From: an uncultured Ruminococcus sp.
GTDB taxonomy: Bacteria > Bacillota > Clostridia > Oscillospirales > Ruminococcaceae
Direction: 5' to 3'
Assembly: GCA_934435205.1 (NCBI GenBank)
Contig: CAKSAK010000004.1
Location: forward strand, 186,001 to 250,000
Length of the DNA: 64,000 bases
Shown: one piece after another, positions 53,613 to 61,155 of the stretch
Position numbering within the stretch: the stretch's first letter is position 1
Layout: every line of letters starts with the position of its first letter
Notes under the pieces: model-generated
What the model was told of the DNA's origin: nothing
The model's input: only the letters and a program-made list of their open reading frames with translations
Databases searched by the model: none
Translations under genes and position numbers: made by a program

Positions 53613-54857
53613 CTATTTTTCATACATTATCACTGATGTTTCAAACCAGTTATCAGATACATCAGTTTTTAAAAGACCTCCATATTTTTCCGCAATATTT
53701 TGAACACTCTTTAACCCTATTCCATGATTTATCTCATCATTTTTTCTTGTCCTTTTATCCTTGTGTATAATTCCGTCAAATGAATTTCCTACTAATATTT
53801 TAATGTAACCCTGCTTATAAACAATATCGATAGTTATCTTCTTTTCATCGTTCTCTCCTAGGAGGCTTAACGCTTCAAGTGCATTATCTATCAGATTACA
53901 AATAACAATATTTAAATCAAATGAACTAATAAGAATTTGCTCAGGGAGAACAACATGATAACTTTTTTCAACGCTGTTGTTCTCTAACGGTGCCAATTTG
54001 TAATTCAGAACACTGTCGATCGTTTCATTTCCTGAATCGATAATAACATTATTACTATAAATATAATCATTGGTTTCAGCAAGGTAATCTTTAAGCTGAT
54101 CGTATTTCTCAGCACTAAGCAAACTTTGCATGTTGATAATATGATTTTTCATATCATGCTTTAAAAATCTTATCTTCATCTGAGATTCCTGCATTAAATG
54201 CAACTGGTTAAGATAAGCCTTGTTTTGCTGCTCAATTATATTATTTTCGTATTTTTCAGAAAACAAATTAATTAGATTATCATACAAATAAAACATGTCA
54301 ACATTAATAAGCAAAATTATCACAGAACAGATAAGTGATACAATATTTAATTTGACCGCTGTTAAGTAACCAATAATAATGCTAACAAATGGTATTATTA
54401 TAACAGTTATATAGTACATAACAGGTAAACTAACGTTAAGTTGATTTTTTTTGAAAAAACTATGCGATACAATATTTACAAAGGCTACCATAACTATGTT
54501 AGAAACAAACCCTTGTTCAAAAAAGATTGAATGAATATTTAATACAGATTGTATGGCTACAACCAGTGTATCCAGCACGATAAGTACTGCACAAAGTATG
54601 AATGACGATCCAATCGAATAAATAAATTTATTTTTGTGGTAAATTGCTATCAAACAATACGGCACAAAATTTGATAAAAGATTTATAATCCAATTACCAA
54701 ACAGTAAATACGCACAGCTATTTATAATGTAATAAAGTGTAAACAGGACAATGTCTGATTTTGTCGACTCTTTTTTCTTTTGTAAAAACACATTGGAAAA
54801 CTGATAAGTGGCATATATGTGAAACACATTTGAAAACAAATAAAATAAAGTAGTCAT
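53613..54857 (-). CDS. GHKL sensor histidine kinase (AgrC/NatK type)
   Basis: This 414-residue protein has about six or seven membrane helices (residues 1-195), a short coiled linker, and a GHKL kinase domain. The H-box is FLKHDMKNH (His at about 234), the N-box NLIDNALEA (321-329), and the G-box HGIGLKSV (378-385). This type pairs with LytTR regulators in peptide quorum sensing or bacteriocin control. Its start lies 1 bp after the regulator's stop. Neither agrB nor agrD is adjacent, so the signal is unknown. Codon and base composition are markedly AT-rich compared with the flanks. Confidence 0.9.
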   Translation of the reverse strand: MTTLFYLFSNVFHIYATYQFSNVFLQKKKESTKSDIVLFTLYYIINSCAYLLFGNWIINLLSNFVPYCLIAIYHKNKFIYSIGSSFILCAVLIVLDTLVVAIQSVLNIHSIFFEQGFVSNIVMVAFVNIVSHSFFKKNQLNVSLPVMYYITVIIIPFVSIIIGYLTAVKLNIVSLICSVIILLINVDMFYLYDNLINLFSEKYENNIIEQQNKAYLNQLHLMQESQMKIRFLKHDMKNHIINMQSLLSAEKYDQLKDYLAETNDYIYSNNVIIDSGNETIDSVLNYKLAPLENNSVEKSYHVVLPEQILISSFDLNIVICNLIDNALEALSLLGENDEKKITIDIVYKQGYIKILVGNSFDGIIHKDKRTRKNDEINHGIGLKSVQNIAEKYGGLLKTDVSDNWFETSVIMYEK

Positions 54858-54858
54858 A

Positions 54859-55584
54859 TCATTCTTTCAACAGCTGTTCACTGACCTCCATTTTCTTATT
54901 AGGGCTTATCGGCAATTCCACTCGGTCTATGCCAATAAGGACGACTGAATGTGAAGTGAATCTTTCAATATAATTTTTATTTACTAAATAAGATTTATGA
55001 ATACTGATAAAATCACTTAAACTTTCATTGTCAAGCAGGTTAGATAATTTTCCGTAAAAGGTATATTGATTCGTAATAGTATGGATCACTATTGTTCTGC
55101 CCTGACTCTCAAAATAACAAATATTAGATACTATGATACTGTTTTTGACTTTATGTGCAGTATATTCAAACACCCTTTTTCTCTTAGCCTGATCCAAATA
55201 ATAAGTTTCAAAAAATTCAACTATTCTTTCATAGGTAATTGGCTTTTTTATATAATCATAGGGCCTTATTTTAATGGAGTCAATAGCATACTCGCCATAA
55301 GATGTCACATAAACGATAGCAGTGTTGTCATTGGCATACAGTCCACGCAGTCTTTTCCCAAGCTCAATACCATTCATTTGTTTTTCAACATTATTTTTAA
55401 ATTCAATATCGAGCAATATTACGTCAAACGAATTCCCCTTGAGATACTCGTCCATTAATTCCTCACAAGTATCAAATTCTGCATGATCAATTTCTCTGTC
55501 ACATTGCATTGAATAATCTAACAAATACTTTGATAAACTTTCCTGCATATGTTTATCATCATCACAAATTGCAACTCTGATCAT
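54859..55584 (-). CDS. LytTR-family response regulator (AgrA type)
   Basis: This 241-residue regulator has a receiver domain (1-120) with acidic pocket CDDD (7-10), phospho-Asp in ILLDIEF (59) and KKP. The LytTR DNA-binding domain (about 135-241) includes YFESQGRTIVIHT and FISIHKSYLVNKNYI. The ATG at 55584 has AAAGGCGG upstream. It is the first gene of the pair with the kinase. LytTR proteins bind paired direct repeats upstream of targets; I could not fix such sites by eye. Confidence 0.92.
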   Translation of the reverse strand: MIRVAICDDDKHMQESLSKYLLDYSMQCDREIDHAEFDTCEELMDEYLKGNSFDVILLDIEFKNNVEKQMNGIELGKRLRGLYANDNTAIVYVTSYGEYAIDSIKIRPYDYIKKPITYERIVEFFETYYLDQAKRKRVFEYTAHKVKNSIIVSNICYFESQGRTIVIHTITNQYTFYGKLSNLLDNESLSDFISIHKSYLVNKNYIERFTSHSVVLIGIDRVELPISPNKKMEVSEQLLKE

Positions 55585-55606
55585 ACGATCACCGCCTTTA
55601 TACGCC

Positions 55607-55635
55607 ATTATACCAAACATTTTTCAGAAAATCAA
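55607..55635 (-). promoter_or_regulatory. SigA-type promoter of the two-component operon
   Basis: On the minus strand TTGATT (55635-55630), 17 bp, TATAAT (55612-55607). An 8-bp inverted repeat (CAGAAAAT/ATTTTCTG) lies just upstream (about 55625-55656), possibly an operator. A second GGTATAAT on the plus strand (about 55657-55664) could be a divergent promoter. Confidence 0.65.
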
Positions 55636-55786
55636 TACATATTTTATCAATTTTCTGGTATAATAGTTTACAAAACAAAATATAATTTTTTCGCAAAATC
55701 TGCACCTACAGGCAAAAAGGCAAAAAATCAACGTAAAATCATGCATTATTTACTACCAATCAGATGTTTCTGACGGCTAAAAACTT

Positions 55787-55918
55787 TTAAGCTACAAAAT
55801 TAAGTTTTTCAACATATTTCTTTTTTGTATCAAGCGATGAGTGAACATAGCGGTTAAGTGTAATATTAACATTAGAATGACCTAGCAACTCGCTGACAGT
55901 TTGCTTCGTAGCCTTGCT
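55787..55918 (-). pseudogene. C-terminal remnant of a tyrosine recombinase (integrase)
   Basis: The minus strand encodes 43 residues and a stop: SKATKQTVSELLGHSNVNIT then LNRYVHSSLDTKKKYVEKL. This is the phage/conjugative-element integrase C-terminus, with the LLGH box and the catalytic Tyr in NRYVH. The Arg and HxxR boxes upstream are missing and the frame upstream has no integrase similarity. The flanking 55636-55958 region holds no complete gene. Confidence 0.85.
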
Positions 55919-55958
55919 GATAATACGGCTAATAGAACTAAAATTAGGTGATGACCAA

Positions 55959-56246
55959 ATGTCAGTTGAACGTATTCAGCGTGCACTTGCTTCATTCGGG
56001 TGTGAAGAAATCGCCAAGGGTATTATTAGGCTGAACATGTCATCATGTAATAATGAATATATCATAAAAAAAGATGAAAAAGGCAACGAGTACATTTCAT
56101 TATTGATCTCTGAAAATTATGAAACTGTTGGGGATCTTATTAAAATTCAAAACATTTTCGGTGGTCAGTTCGTTCATGTGAACGTCAAACAGGAAAATCT
56201 AAACAAATATATGAAAAGCATCAAATTTGCAATAACAAAAAAATGA
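55959..56246 (+). CDS. Unknown small protein of the island
   Basis: This 95-residue protein opens MSVERIQRALASFGCEE and contains KDEKGNEYISLLISENYETV. It has no membrane segment, signal peptide or motif that I recognise. The ATG at 55959 has AGGTGATG upstream. It is the only plus-strand gene in the island, begins just past the integrase remnant and ends in a terminator stem that overlaps its stop codon. Confidence 0.55.
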   Translation: MSVERIQRALASFGCEEIAKGIIRLNMSSCNNEYIIKKDEKGNEYISLLISENYETVGDLIKIQNIFGGQFVHVNVKQENLNKYMKSIKFAITKK

Positions 56247-56280
56247 GCAAACTGCGTATTTGCGCTGTTTGCTCATTTTT
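56241..56280 (+). terminator. Terminator at the right end of the island
   Basis: A 12-bp perfect stem, AAATGAGCAAAC (56241-56252) with GTTTGCTCATTT (56267-56278), followed by TT. The right half belongs to the 42-bp inverted repeat. Confidence 0.7.
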
Positions 56281-56293
56281 GGTGTAAAAGTCG
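56252..56293. repeat. 42-bp inverted repeat, right copy
   Basis: Complement of 51092-51133 with one mismatch. Confidence 0.8.
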
Positions 56294-56295
56294 GG

Positions 56296-56357
56296 TTATA
56301 TCATAAACATTTGACTTTTGCAATAGGTTTTCGCTCTTTTGTACACCTGTCAAATTT
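56296..56357. repeat. 62-bp direct repeat, right copy
   Basis: Identical to 50946-51007. It overlaps the stop codon of the intact HAD gene by two bases. Confidence 0.85.
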
Positions 56358-57006
56358 ATCCCAAAAGCCATTTTGCGGCTTCCAGAGGCGTTTCGGCTAT
56401 ATACGCCGCACCTGCCTTTGAAAGCTCTTCTCTTGTGCCGTAGCCGTAAAGCATACCGATACAGTCTATACCAAGAGCTTTTGCGCCAAGCACGTCATGC
56501 TGCCTGTCACCTGCCATTATCACCTGCGAGCGGTCATTAACTCCGCAGTTTTTCAGCGTGTGTACGATAACCTCGGCTTTTACGCTCCTAGAGCCGTCAA
56601 GCTCCGCACCGCCTATATAGTCAAAATACTGCGCAAGGTGAAAATGTTCCAGTATCTTTACTGCAAATACCTGTGGCTTTGAAGTTGCCACTGCAAGGTG
56701 AAAACCAGCCTCCCACAGCATTTTAAGGCAATCCTCCACTCCCTCGTAAACACGGTTTTCAAAAATGCCCTTGGTGGTGTAGTATTCACGGTAGTATTTT
56801 ACAGCCTGCTCGCATTTTTCATCATCAAAACCGTAAAAATCCCTGAACGAGTCTTTCAGCGGTGGACCGAGAAACTTTGTCATGGTGCTAATTTCAGGCT
56901 CTATGCCGAACTTTTTCAGGGCGTATACCGCTGAATTTATTATCCCTTCGCCCGACTCGGTAAGGGTGCCGTCAAGGTCAAAAAGAACATATTTGTAATT
57001 TTTCAT
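56356..57006 (-). CDS. HAD-family phosphatase (phosphoglycolate phosphatase-like)
   Basis: This 216-residue protein has the HAD motifs: FDLDGTLTES (nucleophile Asp 9, acid Asp 11), ATSK (motif II), and MAGDRQHDVLGAKALG (motif III/IV), with a helical cap (about 20-85). It resembles Gph/PpaX-type phosphatases; the substrate is not fixed by sequence. GAGGT lies upstream of the ATG. Its 3' end adjoins the 62-bp repeat, and a diverged copy of its last 23 codons lies at 51020-51091, across the island. Confidence 0.9.
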   Translation of the reverse strand: MKNYKYVLFDLDGTLTESGEGIINSAVYALKKFGIEPEISTMTKFLGPPLKDSFRDFYGFDDEKCEQAVKYYREYYTTKGIFENRVYEGVEDCLKMLWEAGFHLAVATSKPQVFAVKILEHFHLAQYFDYIGGAELDGSRSVKAEVIVHTLKNCGVNDRSQVIMAGDRQHDVLGAKALGIDCIGMLYGYGTREELSKAGAAYIAETPLEAAKWLLG

Positions 57007-57124
57007 GTCATTACCTCACATAATACAATATATCAACTGCTATTATAACGCAAAATGGCTTTTTTGTCAAAGAAAATGGGCAATTACGCACAAAAAATCC
57101 TGCTGAAATACGGCATTTAGCTCA

Positions 57125-57153
57125 TTGACAAAAATATTGTTATAAGTTAAAAT
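57125..57153 (+). promoter_or_regulatory. SigA-type promoter of the permease-upp operon
   Basis: TTGACA (57125-57130), 17 bp, TAAAAT (57148-57153). The roughly 80-nt leader has a GGCGG.../GCCGC hairpin (about 57161-57185); no PyrR box could be assigned. Confidence 0.65.
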
Positions 57154-57238
57154 TAAAAAGGCGGTTTGTGTCGGAAAAGCCGCAAAGAAGTGTTTTCCTT
57201 TTATATGGGGAAAGAAAAAATATGAATGAGGTGTTATT

Positions 57239-58675
57239 TTGAAACTTATTTTTGATGTTTCAGACAAGCCAAAGGCTGGGCAACTGGTAGTTTTTGCATT
57301 ACAACAAATGCTGGCTATCCTTGCGGCGACCATCGCTGTGCCGCTTATTATCGGCAACGGTCTTACTCCTGCGGCTGCAATGTTTGGTGCAGGTGTGGGA
57401 ACTATAGTTTATATCCTTTTCACAAAAAGAAAAAGCCCTGTGTTTCTTGGCTCGTCCTTTGCTTTTTTAGGCTCAATGGCGGCTGCTTTTGCAGGCGGAG
57501 TTTCAATGCAGCTTGGTATGCTTGGTCTTATCATAGGCGCACTCCTTGCAGGACTTGTATATGTCGTTATCGCAATAGTAGTAAAATTTGTTGGAGTAGG
57601 CTGGCTCAATAAGCTCATGCCTGCGGTGGTAATAGGACCTACAGTTGCTATTATCGGACTTTCCCTTGCAGGAAACGCTATCGGCGACCTGCTCAAAGGC
57701 GACGTTACAAAGCAGGTAACAGAGTATGTGGTGTCAACAGACAGCGGTACGCCTGAGATTATAGAAAATGTATCCAACGTGCCTGTCGGTTCATCATATG
57801 TGGCTCTTGTTTGCGGACTTATCACTCTTGCAGTTGTTATGCTTTGCTCAACATACGGCAAGAAAACACTCAGACTTATACCTTTTATAATCGGTATCCT
57901 CGCAGGCTATGCAGCCGCAGCAATCTTCACTGTTATCGGCAATATATGTGATATTGACGCACTTAAAATAGTAGATCTCAGCGTTTTCAGCAGCTATATG
58001 CTCACAGACGGCAGCGTTTCACTGAAAACATTTGTTAGCCTGCCTGACTTTTCGTTCGTTTCAGGTATGAAAGGTCTTAAAGAGTTTGACTTCTCTTATT
58101 TTGCAACTATCTTTGTTGCCTATGTGCCGGTCGCATTGGTTGTTTTTGCAGAGCACGTTGCTGACCATAAAAACCTTTCTTCTATTATCGACCATGACCT
58201 CCTTGAAGAGCCTGGTCTTACAAGAACGCTTCTCGGCGACGGTGTAGGTTCTATCGCAGGCGCACTGTTCGGTGGCTGCCCGAATACAACATACGGAGAG
58301 TCCGTTGCCTGCGTTGCTATCACGGGAAATGCTTCTGTTATAACTATCTTTGCGGCAGCAATAGGCTGTATGCTGTTTTCGTTCATCACTCCACTTGTTG
58401 CGTTCGTTGATTCTATCCCTGCCTGCGTAATGGGCGGTGTTTGTATCGCTCTTTACGGCTTTATCGCAGTTTCAGGTCTTAAAATGATACAGGACGTAAA
58501 CCTTGACGATAACAGAAATCTCTTTGTTGTGTCCGTTATCCTCATCGCAGGCATTGGCGGTCTGACACTCACATTCGGTGATATAACACTCACGGAAGTA
58601 GCGGCAGCACTTATTCTTGGCATACTCACAAACGTTATGCTTTCAAAGAAAAAGGGCAACGCAGATAAGAAATAA
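57239..58675 (+). CDS. uraA: Uracil/xanthine permease (NCS2 family)
   Basis: This 478-residue protein has about 14 membrane helices and NCS2 motifs, including QQMLAILAATIAVPLIIG at the N-terminus, VIGPTVAIIGLSLA and GGCPNTTYGES, where the Glu of the substrate site lies in the AEHVADH and ES segments. Together with upp downstream, uracil uptake is the likely role. The start is TTG with GAGGTG upstream. The operon spacer (58676-58746) holds a GTAGGTGCG palindromic unit at 58689-58712. Confidence 0.88.
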   Translation: MKLIFDVSDKPKAGQLVVFALQQMLAILAATIAVPLIIGNGLTPAAAMFGAGVGTIVYILFTKRKSPVFLGSSFAFLGSMAAAFAGGVSMQLGMLGLIIGALLAGLVYVVIAIVVKFVGVGWLNKLMPAVVIGPTVAIIGLSLAGNAIGDLLKGDVTKQVTEYVVSTDSGTPEIIENVSNVPVGSSYVALVCGLITLAVVMLCSTYGKKTLRLIPFIIGILAGYAAAAIFTVIGNICDIDALKIVDLSVFSSYMLTDGSVSLKTFVSLPDFSFVSGMKGLKEFDFSYFATIFVAYVPVALVVFAEHVADHKNLSSIIDHDLLEEPGLTRTLLGDGVGSIAGALFGGCPNTTYGESVACVAITGNASVITIFAAAIGCMLFSFITPLVAFVDSIPACVMGGVCIALYGFIAVSGLKMIQDVNLDDNRNLFVVSVILIAGIGGLTLTFGDITLTEVAAALILGILTNVMLSKKKGNADKK

Positions 58676-58746
58676 TTTTATCGAAACTGTAGGTGCGAAC
58701 AGTGTTCGCACGTTGACTAAAAATATATTATGAAAGGAAATCAAAA

Positions 58747-59376
58747 ATGGGAAACGTAAATATCATCAATCATCCGCTTGTTAAGCACAAAATAACGCTT
58801 ATGCGTGACGAAAAGACCGGAACAAGAGAGTTCCGTATACTCGTTGAAGAAGTTGCAATGCTCATGGGCTATGAGGCTATGAGAGATCTTCCAACAGAGG
58901 ACGTTGAGGTGAAAACACCTATCACCACAAGAAAGCTTCCTATGCTCTGCGGCAAAAAGCTTGCTATCGTGCCTATCCTCAGAGCAGGTCTTGGCATGGT
59001 AAGCGGACTTCTTGCGCTCGTTCCGTCTGCAAAGGTAGGACATATCGGTCTTTACCGTGACGAGGTCACACATGAGCCGCATGAGTATTACTGCAAGCTT
59101 CCTGAGAGAATAAACGAGCGACTTGTTATTGTCTGTGACCCAATGCTTGCAACAGGCGGATCTGCGATACAGGCTGTTGACTTTTTGAAAGACAAGGGCT
59201 GCAAGAACATCAAGTTCATGTGCATAATTGCTGCTCCTGAGGGTCTTGACGCCCTGAGAACGGCTCACCCTGATATCGACATTTATGTTGGCAACCTTGA
59301 CGAAAAGCTCAACGAGGACGCTTATATCGTTCCTGGTCTTGGCGACGCAGGCGACAGGATCTTCGGCACAAAGTAA
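58747..59376 (+). CDS. upp: Uracil phosphoribosyltransferase
   Basis: This 209-residue enzyme salvages uracil to UMP with PRPP. The PRPP loop is CDPMLATGGSA (about 131-141), and the C-terminal uracil-binding GLGDAGDRIFGT is present. Length is standard. AAAGGAAA lies before the ATG. It is co-transcribed with the permease: uptake followed by trapping. Confidence 0.97.
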   Translation: MGNVNIINHPLVKHKITLMRDEKTGTREFRILVEEVAMLMGYEAMRDLPTEDVEVKTPITTRKLPMLCGKKLAIVPILRAGLGMVSGLLALVPSAKVGHIGLYRDEVTHEPHEYYCKLPERINERLVIVCDPMLATGGSAIQAVDFLKDKGCKNIKFMCIIAAPEGLDALRTAHPDIDIYVGNLDEKLNEDAYIVPGLGDAGDRIFGTK

Positions 59377-59396
59377 GTTTTTTACTATGGCAATAC

Positions 59397-59436
59397 TCGC
59401 TGCTCTGTATTTTGCAACAGAGCGGCGATTTTTTTG
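59397..59436 (+). terminator. Terminator of upp
   Basis: CGC-T-GCTCTGT pairs with ACAGAGC-G-GCG, followed by ATTTTTTTG. Confidence 0.88.
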
Positions 59437-59611
59437 TTTTTTTCACTAAAACAACCTAAAATAGTTTCCGGAAATTCGGCTGTTAAAATAATTGACACTT
59501 ATTGCTATAGGTGATATAATTCAATGGTAGAAATATAGAACAATTAGAAGATCGGGGCTTTTTCATGTAGAAATATATACTGCTAAAATGCCTTTTATAA
59601 GGAGCTAAAAA

Positions 59612-61108
59612 ATGTTTGTGAAGAAAACCAGCCGATTTTTTGCGGTCACAAGCATGATCGTGTGCTGCTGTTGCACTGCAACTGTGTTTATCTCATACAT
59701 AAAACGCAGTAACATACGAATGCTTTGTCTTGGACCATTTTTCCTTGCGGCGGCGATAGTGTTGTATATTGCACTGAAACGCTGTGAAAAAAAGCTTACC
59801 AAAAAGCGTGTCAGACTTATATTTGCTTTTTTCTGTCTGCTTTTGCTTGCGTTGCAGATATTGCTTATGCGTTATCTTTATTACAACTACGAAATGGTTG
59901 ACCCCAAAATAACAGGGGAGTTCGCAAAACGCTTTGTCATGGGTGAAGATCTGGGGAGCAGTAAAGAAAGCTACCGTATTTATGCTGCGAAATACCCTAA
60001 CGCATGGGGCATGATATATTTGCAGATACCCTTTTTCGCCTTATGGAAGCTTTTCACAGGCGGTGTGAGCATCTATGCAGGGCAGACCTTTAACATAATT
60101 CTTATTCAACTTAGCGTAATAATGACCTTTCTCACAGGGGAGAGGATATTCAAACTTAACAGCCAAAGGCTTTTCTGCGGCATTATTTCGGCATTTATGC
60201 CTGTTATGCTTCTGTATACGCCGTTTTTTCATTCTGACACAGCAGGCATGATATTTGTAAGCTGTACACTCTATTTTCTCACCCTTGCGGTGAAAGAAAA
60301 AAGCAAAACAAAAAGCGTTGTCTATGCTCTTATAGCAAGCCTTTTTATCGCACTTGGAAACACTGTCAAGGGAAGCATTGCAGTAATGCTTATTGCGGCG
60401 ATAATATTTTTTGTGCTGAAAATGGGTGTGAAAAGGGGAGCTATACTCAGTCTTGCGGCTGTTATGCTGTTTATTGGCGTGTCAAAGGCGGCATACTTTG
60501 GCGGTCTTGCCATGGGTATCTCTGATGAAAAAATGGTAGACAGATATCGTTTCCCTGTCACCCATTGGATAATGATGAGTCTTAACAGCGAATACAAGAC
60601 CCACGTTGATGAGGACGTTGGCTTCACAATGTCATTTGACACATATGACGCCAAAAAGCAGGCGAATATCCGTGAGATAAAAGCCCGCCTTGAAAATATA
60701 AGCTCACCATATGAAGCCTGCAAAATGGCTTATCACAAAGTCACCAGAACGTGGGACAGCGGTGGTTTTTCTTATGGCAAATATCTCTCACGGTCAGACC
60801 CGTCAGGGGGACTTAAAAAGGTCCTTGACAGCAGAATGCTTGGTATCTACGTTGACGGCTATCACAGCGCAATGCTCATAGCAATGGCGTTTGGTGCAGT
60901 TTATGCCGCTGGCAAGCGTCGCCACTCTGCTTTGTTTTTCAGCATTGTGACTCTCACGGGAGTTATACTCTTTTTCCTTATCTGGGAAAATCCACCGAGA
61001 TATATCGTTACATTTATCCCCGTGATAATGCTTCTTTGCACTGCAGGAGCAAGATATATCACAGCGATCATTTCACGTCTTTGTAAGCGTGTGAGTGCTT
61101 CAAAATAA
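59612..61108 (+). CDS. Multi-pass membrane protein, GT-C glycosyltransferase-like
   Basis: This 498-residue protein has about 11-12 hydrophobic segments. It has an early extracytoplasmic loop with conserved-looking acidic and aromatic residues (NYEMVDPKITGEF, KYPNAWGMIYLQIP) and ends in a basic cytoplasmic tail. Topology and the loop after the first helices resemble GT39/ArnT-type lipid-linked glycosyltransferases, but I see no decisive motif. AAGGAG lies 6 bp before the ATG. It stands alone between terminators, so it could modify a cell-surface polymer. Confidence 0.55.
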   Translation: MFVKKTSRFFAVTSMIVCCCCTATVFISYIKRSNIRMLCLGPFFLAAAIVLYIALKRCEKKLTKKRVRLIFAFFCLLLLALQILLMRYLYYNYEMVDPKITGEFAKRFVMGEDLGSSKESYRIYAAKYPNAWGMIYLQIPFFALWKLFTGGVSIYAGQTFNIILIQLSVIMTFLTGERIFKLNSQRLFCGIISAFMPVMLLYTPFFHSDTAGMIFVSCTLYFLTLAVKEKSKTKSVVYALIASLFIALGNTVKGSIAVMLIAAIIFFVLKMGVKRGAILSLAAVMLFIGVSKAAYFGGLAMGISDEKMVDRYRFPVTHWIMMSLNSEYKTHVDEDVGFTMSFDTYDAKKQANIREIKARLENISSPYEACKMAYHKVTRTWDSGGFSYGKYLSRSDPSGGLKKVLDSRMLGIYVDGYHSAMLIAMAFGAVYAAGKRRHSALFFSIVTLTGVILFFLIWENPPRYIVTFIPVIMLLCTAGARYITAIISRLCKRVSASK

Positions 61109-61112
61109 GATA

Positions 61113-61155
61113 AAAAGGCCTCTTATGGTTTTTCCATAAGAGGTCGATTTTTTAT
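61113..61155. terminator. Bidirectional terminator
   Basis: A 10-bp perfect stem CCTCTTATGG (61119-61128) with CCATAAGAGG (61134-61143). A T-run follows on the plus strand and an A-run precedes it for minus-strand use. Confidence 0.85.

Noticed and set aside
53435..55960. Search for an agrD-like peptide or agrB gene near the two-component system
   Set aside because: No small frame with an AIP-like Cys and acidic tail and no AgrB-like membrane protease gene was found.
57150..57238. PyrR or purine riboswitch in the permease leader
   Set aside because: Only a simple hairpin is visible; no PyrR box or riboswitch core could be matched.
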